Shown: positions 1-8,619 of the stretch, one piece after another
How positions within the stretch are numbered: the stretch's first letter is position 1
Layout of the letters: each line of letters starts with the position of its first letter
NCBI GenBank assembly: GCA_003427395.1
Contig: BFEA01000103.1
Location: 1,211,894-1,237,794, forward strand
From: Chara braunii
Taxonomy: Eukaryota > Streptophyta > Charophyceae > Charales > Characeae
Direction: 5' to 3'
Length of the DNA stretch: 25,901 nucleotides
Notes under the pieces: generated by a model
The model's database searches: none
Seen by the model: only the letters and a program-made list of their open reading frames with translations
Told to the model about the DNA's origin: nothing
Translations under genes and position numbers: made by a program

Positions 1-480
1 ATCTCACTGCGTCTGACACCTCTCGTTGGCTGTTGTGCTGCATTGTGATTGTCATCGAATGCAGGATGCCTAAGGGAGGTGAAGAGGTAAGCAAGAGTTA
101 TTTTGAGAACCGTGGAGGAAAAGGGGACCCAATTAAAAGGGAACCACCTACCTGTGAGAATGCTGGTAGTAGCTTGTACGGCTATAAGGCCCTCCAGGCG
201 TCGTGTCTGGCTTTCCTGGCTTTTCCATTTATCCGGTCGTCGGGATACGACCGGGATATCCGGCATCCGGCGTCGGGATCTGGTCTGACGTCCGGACCTG
301 CGTAGCTATGGTATATATATCTGCTAATTAATGCAACTGGGATCTCAGCCCGGGTGATGAGGAAGCTATAGGCTAAACGAAGCACAGAAGCCTGGATGCA
401 ACTCACACTACGACACGTGGCACGATCGGTCACCTGACAATCATTCGTGGTAAATTACTTAAGGGCAACAGGGAAGGCGA
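1..480. other. intergenic, no gene seen
   Basis: I see no coding exon here. The only local structure is a short hairpin near 231-258, where CCGGTCGT is followed after six bases by ACGACCGG. The open frames on both strands have no recognisable motif and look like chance. Confidence 0.5.
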
Positions 481-756
481 GGACAGGAGACTGTGCATCC
501 ACTTAATCATGGTCCTTGGCGGGAAAGTGATGGGGTGCGTGTGGAATGTCCTTGGCGGGAAAGTGATGGGGTGCATGTTTGTTGACTGTACTTGGCGGGA
601 AATTGGTGGGGTCCGCGTAGGACAGGAGACTGTGCATCCACTTAATGCATCGTCCTTGGCGGGAAAGTGATGGGGTCCGTGTGGATTGTCCTTGGCAGGA
701 AAGTGATGGGGTACATGTTGATTGTACTTGGCGGGAAATTGGTGGGGTCCGCGTAG
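481..756 (+). repeat. 139-bp tandem duplication with internal 35-45 bp subrepeats
   Basis: Unit 1 (481-619) and unit 2 (620-756) both begin GGACAGGAGACTGTGCATCC and end GGTGGGGTCCGCGTAG. Each unit holds three shorter subrepeats built on CTTGGCGGGAAA followed by a GTGATGGGGT or TTGGTGGGGT tail. The two units differ by scattered substitutions and small indels, so the duplication is not brand new. No gene is visible inside. Confidence 0.85.
516..738 (+). promoter_or_regulatory. cluster of E2F-type motifs TTGGCGGGAAA
   Basis: The 11-mer TTGGCGGGAAA occurs exactly at 516-526, 552-562, 592-602, 656-666 and 728-738, and once as TTGGCAGGAAA at 692-702. TTTCCCGCC/GGCGGGAAA is the established core of E2F/DP binding sites in plants and animals. 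The motif is part of the tandem repeat unit, so its multiplicity may come only from repeat amplification. No gene start is visible next to it, and binding is inference. Confidence 0.4.
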
Positions 757-1020
757 ATTGACTGTATGCCTGGAACCTTTTTTTTTTTGTTTGTTTGCTC
801 AGCTGTGAAGTCGGCTCAGTTATCATCAGTATGTCTCTGCCGTGGAAGCTGTGGGGACCACTTCTAGCATGCTGTCCCTTGAGGAGGCAAGGTGCAGAGG
901 ACAATGCTCTCCCTTAACACGTTTTACAGCAGCCAAAAAATCAAGAATTCTGTTGCCGAGGACAATGCTGTAAACACGTTTTTTTTTTTTGTTTTTTTTT
1001 TTGAAAAAACAGGGAAGGCT

Positions 1021-1107
1021 GCTAGGGGAGGTGATACCAGCATCCCCCCCTAGCAGGTTTCCTAGTTGCTCCAATCTATTGGTAGGGAGCCTCACCTGCT
1101 GGAAATC
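1021..1107 (-). repeat. structured dispersed repeat, copy 1
   Basis: The segment starts with a hairpin, GCTAGGGG (1021-1028) pairing with CCCCCTAGC (1046-1054). It is followed by TTGGTAGGGAGC and CCTGCTGGAAA. The same order of blocks recurs at 16779-16868. On the + strand both copies are preceded by T-rich runs, so in minus orientation both end in A-rich tails, as a retroposed element would. The family was not recognised and no RNA polymerase III box was convincingly found. Confidence 0.6.
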
Positions 1108-1237
1108 GGGCTCAGCGTCCCATTTTACATCAGACTGATATTCAGAAAGTAATTTTAGTGGTGCCGCCTGCCAGCATTGATTGCTCGGGACACCCGAGGA
1201 TTGACTGAGCAGGTCGTCTGAGAGGGGAGAACCTCTT

Positions 1238-1253
1238 CGCCTGACGTCAGGCG
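1238..1253. repeat. 16-bp perfect palindrome
   Basis: CGCCTGACGTCAGGCG reads identically on both strands and centres on TGACGTCA, a bZIP (CRE-type) core. No neighbouring gene start supports a regulatory role. Confidence 0.5.
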
Positions 1254-1388
1254 CCAGATAACTACTGCTATACCCTCTGTAAACACGTTTTTGTAGGAAA
1301 AAAAAATGAAAATTCTCCAAGTGGTCCAAACTGTAAACACGTTTTTGTAGGGGGGGAAAATCAAAATTCTGTTGACGAGAACAATGCT

Positions 1389-1567
1389 GTAAACACGTTT
1401 TTGTAAGCAGAACTGGCGACGCGGGATGAACCTGAAGTCGAGCTACGGCGCCAAACTGTAGGGGGCGGCGCGGTCGGTATCTCTGAATTTAGGGGTTTTC
1501 CTGGAATTATCAAAAACGTGTTTACACCGTAGCTCGACTTCCGGTTCCTCCCGCATCGCCAGTTCTG
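1389..1567. repeat. interleaved inverted repeats (A-B then A'-B')
   Basis: GTAAACACGTTTTTG (1389-1403) is the exact reverse complement of 1511-1525. The 41-bp block 1408-1448 is the reverse complement of 1527-1567 with about three mismatches. The right-hand pieces come in the same order as the left-hand ones, so this is not a simple hairpin: the two possible stems cross. Confidence 0.8.
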
Positions 1568-1960
1568 GCGATGCGCTAATCTATACTCTAAAAATTATGG
1601 GGGCGGCGCGGTCGGTGATTTAGGGGGTTTCCTGGAATTAACAAAGGGGGGTCGACGGCGTGGCATCTGTAGTTAGGGGTTTCCGTGGAATAAGAAAGGG
1701 CTACATGGGCATTGTATCTGTATTGAGGGTTTTTCCCAGAATAAAGGGGGCGGGGGGGTGGCAGGGGGGGGGGGTTGCGGGCATTGTATCTGCATTTAGG
1801 GTTGTCCTTGAATAAACAGGTCATGGACATTGGATCTGTATTCAGGGTATCTTTCCGGCCAGATACCCCGAGCGACGTACAGAGGCGGCGAGGCGATGAC
1901 GACAGTCAGCTCGGGGTATGGGCATTGTATATCCGTATTTAGGGTTGTCCTTTAATAAAT
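1475..1960 (+). repeat. degenerate tandem array of about seven units
   Basis: Units resembling GGCATTGTATCTGTATTTAG followed by GGTTTTCCTGGAATAAA begin near 1475, 1614, 1660, 1707, 1779, 1824 and 1919. Spacing is irregular and G-runs are inserted (1745-1777). TTTAGGG appears once per unit and is not a telomeric run. Confidence 0.75.
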
Positions 1961-2020
1961 GGGTCATCTGGCCAGATACCCGAGCGAGGTACATAGGCGG
2001 TGAGGCGATGACGTCAGTCC
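1856..2020 (+). repeat. diverged direct repeat GGCCAGATACCC...GAGGCGATGACG
   Basis: About 50 bp beginning GGCCAGATACCCCGAGCGA (1857) recurs at 1970 as GGCCAGATACCCGAGCGAGG. Both continue through GTACA.AGGCGG.GAGGCGATGACG and CAGTC. The pair is about 113 bp apart and overlaps the degenerate array. Confidence 0.75.
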
Positions 2021-2560
2021 TTTATCGACTGACATGATTCAGTACTGTAATAATGCACTGGAAAGAAGAGAAGAAAAGGAGCAATCAATGGAGAACAGTG
2101 GGGGGAAAAAAGAGGGAAGAAAGGAAAGGAAAAGAGAAAAAAAAGGACGAAAAGAAGAATGGCTTACTCTCCCGAGCAGCACCCTATGATGATCTACTGA
2201 AAGTTCTTTGCGATGGAGATGACGGAATCATCAAGTCATGGAGAAAGCGGTGATGTCTTCTGAAAGAATGAAACTCCAGTCGACTGTTTCGTCATCGTCT
2301 TCAAAGCTATTTAGGAATCTGTTACTCTTTCGAAGCATTGATTGGTCCGAAGCCGTTACTATATTAGTACAAGTATACACTTGTCTATTCTATTTGACGA
2401 TATATAGTAAAAAACTGAATTCATTTTTTTCTGTTTTTCTTCCTTTTTTTTTTTCCCGTTTTTTCGCATTTGCGCTCTGATATTTTTGTGACAATATATA
2501 GTTAATTTGCAACATTGATTATGTCATTATGTCATTATTATCGTTGTTTTCCTCAGCATG
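2020..2560. other. purine-rich then T-rich stretch, no gene seen
   Basis: 2050-2160 is A/G-rich and gives a Lys/Glu-rich frame typical of low complexity. 2400-2465 is T-rich. 2459-2500 (TTCGCATTTGCGCTCTGATA then TTTTTGTGACAATATATA) resembles 8403-8442, so it is a dispersed repeat fragment. 2385-2407 (ATTTGACGATATATAG) resembles 13210-13224. No exon is recognised. Confidence 0.5.
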
Positions 2561-2565
2561 ATCCT

Positions 2566-2670
2566 CTCCCATCATCATCATGCATCATCATCGTCATCAT
2601 CGATGTCATCATCATCGTCATCATCTTCGATGTCGTCATCATCATCATCGATGTAATCATCATGGGTGGC
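2566..2670 (+). repeat. imperfect (CAT)n / (ATC)n microsatellite
   Basis: Long runs of CATCATCATCG and GATGTCATCATC make up this stretch. The His-rich reading frame across it is a product of the repeat, not evidence for a protein. Confidence 0.85.
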
Positions 2671-2874
2671 GTGAAGCTTTAGCAAGTTCTGGTACCAGTG
2701 GTGATGACACGTGTAATCGTCTTGAGCACCTACGATGTCATCATCATGGTCAGCGTAACATGCTAACGTATATGAGCCGCGGGCTTGACACTAGTGGTTA
2801 TGGACTTTATTCCATCACCCGATGGTTTAACCGACGGCTGAGATTTGCGCTCTCAAATGCTATGTCTGGTCCGA

Positions 2875-2990
2875 CACCTGGGGATAGGTCCCACTTACAC
2901 GAATTAAGCGATGTTGACCGTAGATAGGATAGCAAAGATCAACGGCCAGAATCTCTTAATCACCGTGCAAGTGGGACCTTGCCCCTGGTG
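2875..2990. repeat. imperfect inverted repeat, 27-bp arms
   Basis: 2875-2901 pairs with 2964-2990 with about four mismatches around the shared core AAGTGGGACCT. The core resembles the arm ends of the hairpin at 3400-3570 (AAGTCCCACTAG), suggesting related foldback elements. Confidence 0.7.
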
Positions 2991-3186
2991 GTGACACTGT
3001 GAACGTTGGACGGTGTGGATTGTGGGAAGGCCCAGATTAAAAAATTGTGCAGAAGGAATGTGAGTCGCGCGGTAACCTGTGTCAGCAGGAAGCGTCAGGT
3101 TGTCAGAGTGTGAGTGTCAGAGCGCGGGTGTGTCAGAGAGTGTCAGGTTGTCACACGGCCGAAAAGAGGGAAGCTTTTTTCGATCA

Positions 3187-3302
3187 TTTCGTTTTCCCGC
3201 CAATTTTTTTTTCGTTTCGGTTTCGTATTCGTTTCAGTAACTTTTCATTTCGTTTTCCCGCCAATTTTTTTTTTCTTTCCTTTCGGTTTCGTATTTGTTT
3301 CG
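3187..3302 (+). repeat. 60-bp tandem duplication with TTTTCCCGCC
   Basis: TTTCGTTTTCCCGCCAATTT followed by T-rich sequence and CGGTTTCGTATTYGTTTC occurs at about 3187 and again at about 3248. Each copy contains one TTTTCCCGCCAA, the reverse complement of the E2F-type motif seen at 516-738. Confidence 0.8.
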
Positions 3303-3399
3303 AGAAAGCAAAAAAAAAAAAAAATTTGCGGTCGTTTCCCGAAAGGAGAAATGATGAAAAAAACAAATAGAAGAGGGGAAAGGGAAAAGGGAAAACGCG

Positions 3400-3570
3400 C
3401 CCGGGGCCAAGTCCCACTAGCAGCGTTGAGCTACCTCAACGCCTGAATCTGGAGGCTTTTGCGGTGATGTGCAGAAATGGTGTCGAGTTTGCTGAACTGC
3501 ACGTCTCCACAAACCGTCCAGATTCAGGCGTTGAGGTAGCTCAACGCTGCTAGTGGGACTTGGCCCCGGG
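3400..3570. repeat. foldback element with perfect 54-bp arms
   Basis: Positions 3400-3453 and 3517-3570 are exact reverse complements, starting CCCGGGGCCAAGTCCCACTA on the left. The 63-bp centre is itself partly self-complementary (GTGCAG near 3469 with CTGCAC near 3497), so the whole 171 bp can fold into one long stem. Each arm also holds the small palindrome CGTTGAGCTACCTCAACG. The length and lack of coding fit a MITE/foldback element or a small-RNA-like hairpin. Confidence 0.9.
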
Positions 3571-3839
3571 TTCGTTTTGTGTTTTTGCGGCTGCCAAAAA
3601 GTACGCAGGTGCGCCCCCAGATTGCCAATGTCAGAAATCTGGCATCTGGACTGTCTGCTGCGGTCCTGCCAGGGTGACTTCCCGGATCGTTGCCCCATGT
3701 TGGGAAAATTACATCTGTACCCCGCTTAAAATTATTTGCATTAAAAAAAAAATAAAAAAATGTTTGCATGCCCACGACTGAGGTGGACCCAGGTCCGTAC
3801 CACAAAATTGCAGTTATAACGAACTACTGGAATGCACAA

Positions 3840-4165
3840 GTTGTGGACTTAGCTAGGCAAAATTACGGGCATACCCGAGACTGAGGTGGACCAGCCAAAT
3901 TATTCGTATACCCTTTTACTGGATGGCTGAAATTACGCTCATACCCACTACCGGAGGGCTGAAATTATGCTCATACCCAGCACAATGGTCCACGTGGTGG
4001 GCATGAACATAATTTTGTGGTCCGCCATCCAAAGTCCCCGCCCCTGGGTGTGCGTACGCCCGCAGTTTTGCCAGCCCGTTTCTGGGCATGGGCATGGGCA
4101 TGGGCGTAATTTCGTTGTCCGAAACTGGGGGCCTGCGGGACTGGGTATGCCTACAATTTCGCAAA
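3840..4165. repeat. cluster of direct and inverted 20-mers (GAAATTAYGCYCATACCCAS)
   Basis: Forward copies lie near 3860 (AAATTACGGGCATACCC), 3930 (GAAATTACGCTCATACCCAC) and 3961 (GAAATTATGCTCATACCCAG). Inverted copies lie near 3997 (GTGGGCATGAACATAATTTT), 4092 (GGGCATGGGCGTAATTTCG) and 4141 (CTGGGTATGCCTACAATTTC). 3961-3980 with 3997-4016 forms a hairpin around CCACGTGG. No gene is visible. Confidence 0.75.
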
Positions 4166-4385
4166 GGGGAAAAAAGTTGGGCACCAGGCAAGGTTGAACG
4201 AGGTCCGGGTATAGATGCAAGTTGGGCGCTGGGACCGGGTATACCGGTATTCCTATCTTAAAGTGGGATAAAGATACAAAATTTCCTAAGATTTTAAGAT
4301 AGTGCGACCATCTGGGCCGTCGGCCTGGTACCGGGTGCAGCGGTTGGACTGTTTTCCCGAGGATATATTTGGAGGCGCATATTTT

Positions 4386-4700
4386 TCATTTTTGCAGAGT
4401 GGTGTATATAGAACGAGACAATTCACGCACACAGACGTGGTGTATAGCGAATGAGACAACTGCACTCGCACGAACGCCCACGTAAGCACACGCACAAGCA
4501 CGCAAGCACACGCACAAGCACACGCACACACGTGAATGCCTCCTGCGCACACTGTCGGGGTTCAACCTCGTGATGAGTAGGTGAAAGTCCGGCAAAACAG
4601 TCTGGCACAGTCATGCTTTTTTTTGTGGAGTTGTGTATAGCGAACATAAAAAACGCACGCATGCACACGTGCATGCGCGCCTGCAGACACGCGCACACAA
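4386..4700 (+). repeat. repeat family GTGGAGTTGTGTATAGCGAA plus CA-rich tracts
   Basis: GTGGTGTATATAGAACGAGACAA (near 4402), GTGGTGTATAGCGAATGAGACAA (near 4438) and GTGGAGTTGTGTATAGCGAACATAA (near 4626) are variants of one unit, each followed by an ACACGCAC-rich tract. A further copy lies at 12839-12890 in TIM10 intron 3. Cys/His-rich frames here come from the CA repeat. Confidence 0.7.
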
Positions 4701-4886
4701 ACACACTAAGAGTGGGTCCACTCCCACACCGCTGGGTAGAAGGGGAAGTAGACAACAGGTCCGGCCGGTTCATGAACACATCTTAGTGTGTTCTGTGTGT
4801 TCTGCCCCTTCATATTTGCCAATTTGCTAATATTGGATCTGATTTCGTTTTTGTCTTTGTGTTTTCGTTTGATAACTGTTAATCCA

Positions 4887-4890
4887 GGCT
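4887..4890 (+). other. candidate splice acceptor before the first TIM10 coding exon
   Basis: A T-rich tract (TTTCGTTTTTGTCTTTGTG) is followed by GATAAC, TTAAT and CCAG at 4884-4887, a good 3' splice site. If it is used, 4888 begins an exon that reads Ala-Val-Asn-Met in the TIM10 frame. It would then join either an upstream coding exon or a 5' UTR exon. An in-frame TAA at 4873-4875 shows that coding cannot run straight through from further upstream. Confidence 0.5.
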
Positions 4891-4896
4891 GTAAAT

Positions 4897-4940
4897 ATGG
4901 CACAGCAAGAGATGGAGTTCAGGGTCGATATGTTCAGCAG
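4897..4940 (+). CDS. TIM10: TIM10 coding exon 1
   Basis: This exon encodes MAQQEMEFRVDMFS plus the first two bases (AG) of an Arg codon, then the donor AG|GTAGAT. The M-x-x-x-E-M-E-[FY]-R-V-[DE]-x-F pattern is the N-terminal helix of plant Tim10. Intron 1 is phase 2. If the acceptor at 4887 is used, Ala-Val-Asn precede the Met in frame. Confidence 0.88.
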
Positions 4941-7900
4941 GTAGATTACAATTTCTTCTTCGTCCTCCTGCTCTTTGTCTTCTTCCTCCTCATTGCCCCA
5001 TCCTCCCTTTTTGGTCCTCTTTTCGGTCCTCTTTTCCTCGTCTCGTCCCTGCCTTCCCTCCTTCGTCCTCCTCCCTCCTCTATCCTCCTTCGTCCCTCCC
5101 CTCCTCCCTCCGTCCTCCTCCCTCCTATCTCTTACCTTCTGTCCTCCGTCCTCCCTTCCCTCACCCCTCCTCCCTCTTGTCACCTCTCCTCTTCCCTCCC
5201 GTCACCTCTCCTCCTCCCTCCTGTCGCCTCTCCTCCTCCCTCCTCCCTTGCTCCATCCTTCTCCTCCTCCTCCTCCTTGTGCTTCTTGTTCTACTTCTGC
5301 TGCTGGTGTTGCTTTTTCGTTTTCATTGATGTTGTTGTTGTTGCTTTTTCGGTTTCATTGATGTTGTTGCTTTTTCGTTTTCATTGATGAGATGAGAACA
5401 GCAACAGTCAGAACGAAGCCTGACCAGACGCGCGTGCACACATAGCCGCAAATCACAGCGATAATGCACAAGATATCTCGAAAATTCAGCAAAACAGCAT
5501 AAGATAGGAACGTCAGCGCGCAACCGCCACAATCGACTATGTTACCATAGCCGGTTGTGGCGTGACCTCCCTCCTCCACGTTGAAAAAAAGTGCCACTCG
5601 AGAAGTCGAAGGTGTCTGGCTACTCCCCGACTACCGTAGTTTTGGCCGCTGCCAGGTAACGATCTCCTCAGGGGGATGATTCGATATACTGACTAAGCTA
5701 CAGTATTGGTCTATTGGTACCCAGAAAGCGTCCCTGGAGACCGCTGGTAAGTACCCGGTGCTTCCACTAATACCACGACCAGGTGGCCGCCGCAGTAGTC
5801 GGCAGAACCCATGTTGATGTTGTGGTACTATCCAAGTAACCTGGTCCGATTCTTCGCACACGTTCCGGTATCAGCGCACCACGCATCCCAGTTCTTCACT
5901 TCAGCCTGCTTAAAACCTTTCCCACCAAAATTGAAAAACGAGACCGCGCCACTTTTCAGTTCGACCCACCCTGGTGTTAACCAAATGGGCTGCGGGTGTT
6001 CGAAGCTTCCAAAAGACCGTCCAAAAGAATAACAACCTACCTCAGAAAGGGCCTGCGGCAGCAGCCGAGCGGTCGAGACTTCACAGCAGTCCTTCAAACT
6101 TATTCGGTCCAGACCCTTATCCTACATTAACCGAAACGTAAGTATTCCTCCAGAACCCAAAACCCTTAATCCTTTAACAACATTCATTCATCCTTCAAAA
6201 AAAAGTAACCATAATCCTGCCATGTTGACGTTGTTGCCTTTTCGTTTTCGTTTATGTTGTTGCTTTTTCGTTTTTATTGATGTTGCTGCTGCTGTGCTCT
6301 GTGGCTTGGGTAACAAAAAACTTTGGTTTGTAACTTTGCTGACTCAGCGATAAGTCAGTTGAGGCTGACTAGGGGTAATCTAATTAACTGCAGTTCAGTA
6401 TGGAAGACTGGCCATCTGCTGGGTTTGACAATCAGGAAAGGAAAGTGGAAAACTTGCAGCTATTGTCTGGAAATCGTGCGTGCGTGCGATCTGGTGCAAC
6501 TCGTTCCGTCTTCTTTTCATGTCTTATACCTTGCAATTACTCATCCTTTGCTTCTTCATTGCAGTTTACTGATGCTACCGTTGGGTCAAGAAAAAGGATC
6601 TGATGTCATGCGCAGCACTTGGCTGTTTGTTGGTAATTGGCCAACCACTGGTCATTCAGTCATCAATCAGTTCCCTTGGAACGATAGACTGTCTCATTCC
6701 CTGGTTGCGGCACGAACTGATGGAGGCCAGCGGCGAACTGTTGAACAAACAGAATGACTTATGAACCACTGTCACTCTCAGCGATGGAAACAAAAACTAC
6801 TGTCACAGCACAGCGTCAGTGCAGACTCTGCAGACTCTGCAGGCTGAAGAGTTCGGTAGTATGCCACTGGCACAGTTGAGCGTCAGTGCAGACTCTGCAG
6901 ACTCTGCAGGCTGAAGAGTTCGGTAGTATGCCACTGGCACAGTTGAGCGTCAGTGCAGACTCTGCAGNCAGTTGAGCGTCAGTGCAGACTCTGCAGACTC
7001 TGCAGGCTGAAGAGTTCGGTAGTATGCCACTGGCACAGTTGAGCGTCAGTGCAGACTCTGCAGGCATGCTGAGGCAGAGCTGGCAGGCTGCGAAGCCTCC
7101 GCAAGCTCTGCAGGCTCTGCAGGTGCTGGAGGCATGCTGATGCGAAGCTGGCCTCTGCAGACTCTGCAGGCATGGTCAGGCAGAGCTGGCCTCTGCAGGC
7201 ATGGTCAGGCAGAGCTGGCCTCTGCAGGCATGGTCAGGCAGAAGTGGCCTCTGCAGGCATGGTCAGGTAGAGCTGGCATCTGCAGGGTGTTCAAGTTCTG
7301 CAGGCTCGGCATGCATGGTGAGTTTTAAGAGCTGGATTCTGCAGTCTCTCTTGCCGCATCGAGGCTGCTGGGCGTCCAGACAGACGCTGGCAAGCTGCCA
7401 GTCTGCTTGTTGCCTTCCTGCATGTCAGCATCTAGGGGGCTGTAGCGTTTGTGATGGGTGAAGCCTGTTGTGGACCAGGTGGTCAGATACTAACAGTTGC
7501 TACGTGACGGAGTGACGCGCATGAAGATAACAAACGTGCTGACACAGCCAGCCGGAATTGTGACAGATGGACTGGGGTAGTGGCTCTCCTAGGAAAGGAG
7601 TTCCTTTTTGGCAGACCTTGTGTGCCTCATCATCATCTGTAAAAGGATGGATCTCTTTTTTTCCTGTACTCTTCTCCATTTATGGGGTATTTCGTTTTGC
7701 GGACCTACTGTATGGTTCCGTTTTTTTCAACTATGGATATGGTAGAATTTGTTTTGGTAACCTTGTCTGCATCCCGGTTGGTTTTGTCCTGTTGTTCGGT
7801 CTATTTCGGCGAGCGTAGCGGTGCTTTTATGTGGTACCAGTCATCCGGGTTTTCATTTATTGTCTTGACATCCTAGTTGGTTGCTTCCCGTTGTTCGGCC

Positions 7901-8479
7901 TGTGTGAGGGGGCGGTGCTTTTATGTGGGAATTGTCATATGGGATTGTCTTTTATGTTTTTTGTTCCAGTAAGAACGGTTTACAAATGGGAATACCCACG
8001 TCTTGATGACGAATAAGGCCATCTGCTGTATATAGATATGTAATCTGGGATTTCTTTTTTTTTTTGCAGACAAGAGTTTTGTCCTAGGTGGTCTTGGCCT
8101 GTCATTTGGCCTGTGAAGGAGGGGTGGTGCTTGCATGTGGGACTTGTCATCTAGGATCCGTTTTTGGTGCTATTGCTTGTTGCCCCCTGTTTTGTTGTAT
8201 TTGGCTGTTCCCTTCCTCTTTTCTTTGCCGCTTTGCCCTTTGGCTGTGTGCAAGTGGGTCGATATGACACACGGGGGTGGGGGCAGCCGCCGCTCAACCT
8301 ACATCCACGTGGGCGGCCTTGTACGCAAGAGGTTCTGAACAGGGGGAGTTGTAAGAAAGGAGATTAAAAAAAGGAAATATTTTTTTCTTGTTTTCTTCTA
8401 TTTTTTCGCCTCTGCGCTCTGATATTCATGTGACGATATATATAGGGGATATGAATGACTGAGGAGTTTCCTTCCTGAC

Positions 8480-8558
<79 letters not shown>

Positions 8559-8559
8559 N

Positions 8560-8619
<60 letters not shown>

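Larger units (their letters stand above)
936..1406 (+). repeat. dispersed direct repeats around AAACACGTTTTT
   Basis: A segment running from AAAATCAAG/AAAATTCTGTTG through GAC(or G)GAGAACAATGCTGTAAACACGTTTT occurs at about 940-985 and again at 1355-1406. The shorter core CTGTAAACACGTTTTTGTAG occurs at about 1278 and 1330, a variant lies at 915-927, and an inverted copy lies at 1511-1525. Long T runs (980-1002) follow the second core. No coding content is evident. Confidence 0.7.

Noticed and set aside
1242-1249. TGACGTCA as a functional CRE/bZIP site (also at 2010-2017)
   Set aside because: It sits inside a palindrome or repeats, with no gene start nearby.
1475-1960. TTTAGGG motifs as interstitial telomere repeats
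   Set aside because: They occur once per 45-110 bp unit, never in tandem. They are part of a larger degenerate repeat.
3521-3545. TGAGGTAG, the let-7 seed, in the right arm of the 3400-3570 hairpin
   Set aside because: Eight bases match by chance. let-7 is an animal miRNA and the rest of its sequence is absent.
4989-5387. Ser/Pro/Leu-rich 199-codon frame
   Set aside because: It spans a pyrimidine simple repeat and crosses the TIM10 exon 1 donor in a different frame. No domain.
5989-6032. MGCGCSKLPKDRPKE, a textbook N-myristoylation/palmitoylation start
   Set aside because: Only 15 codons before a stop, no good donor in the right place and no homologous continuation seen. Probably chance, inside TIM10 intron 1.
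7171-7286. 29-bp direct repeats resembling a CRISPR array
   Set aside because: The units abut directly with no unique spacers, and the setting is a eukaryotic intron.
8483-8618. Cys-Val and Thr-His repeat proteins on both strands
   Set aside because: Pure translation artefacts of the GT microsatellite, present in several frames at once.
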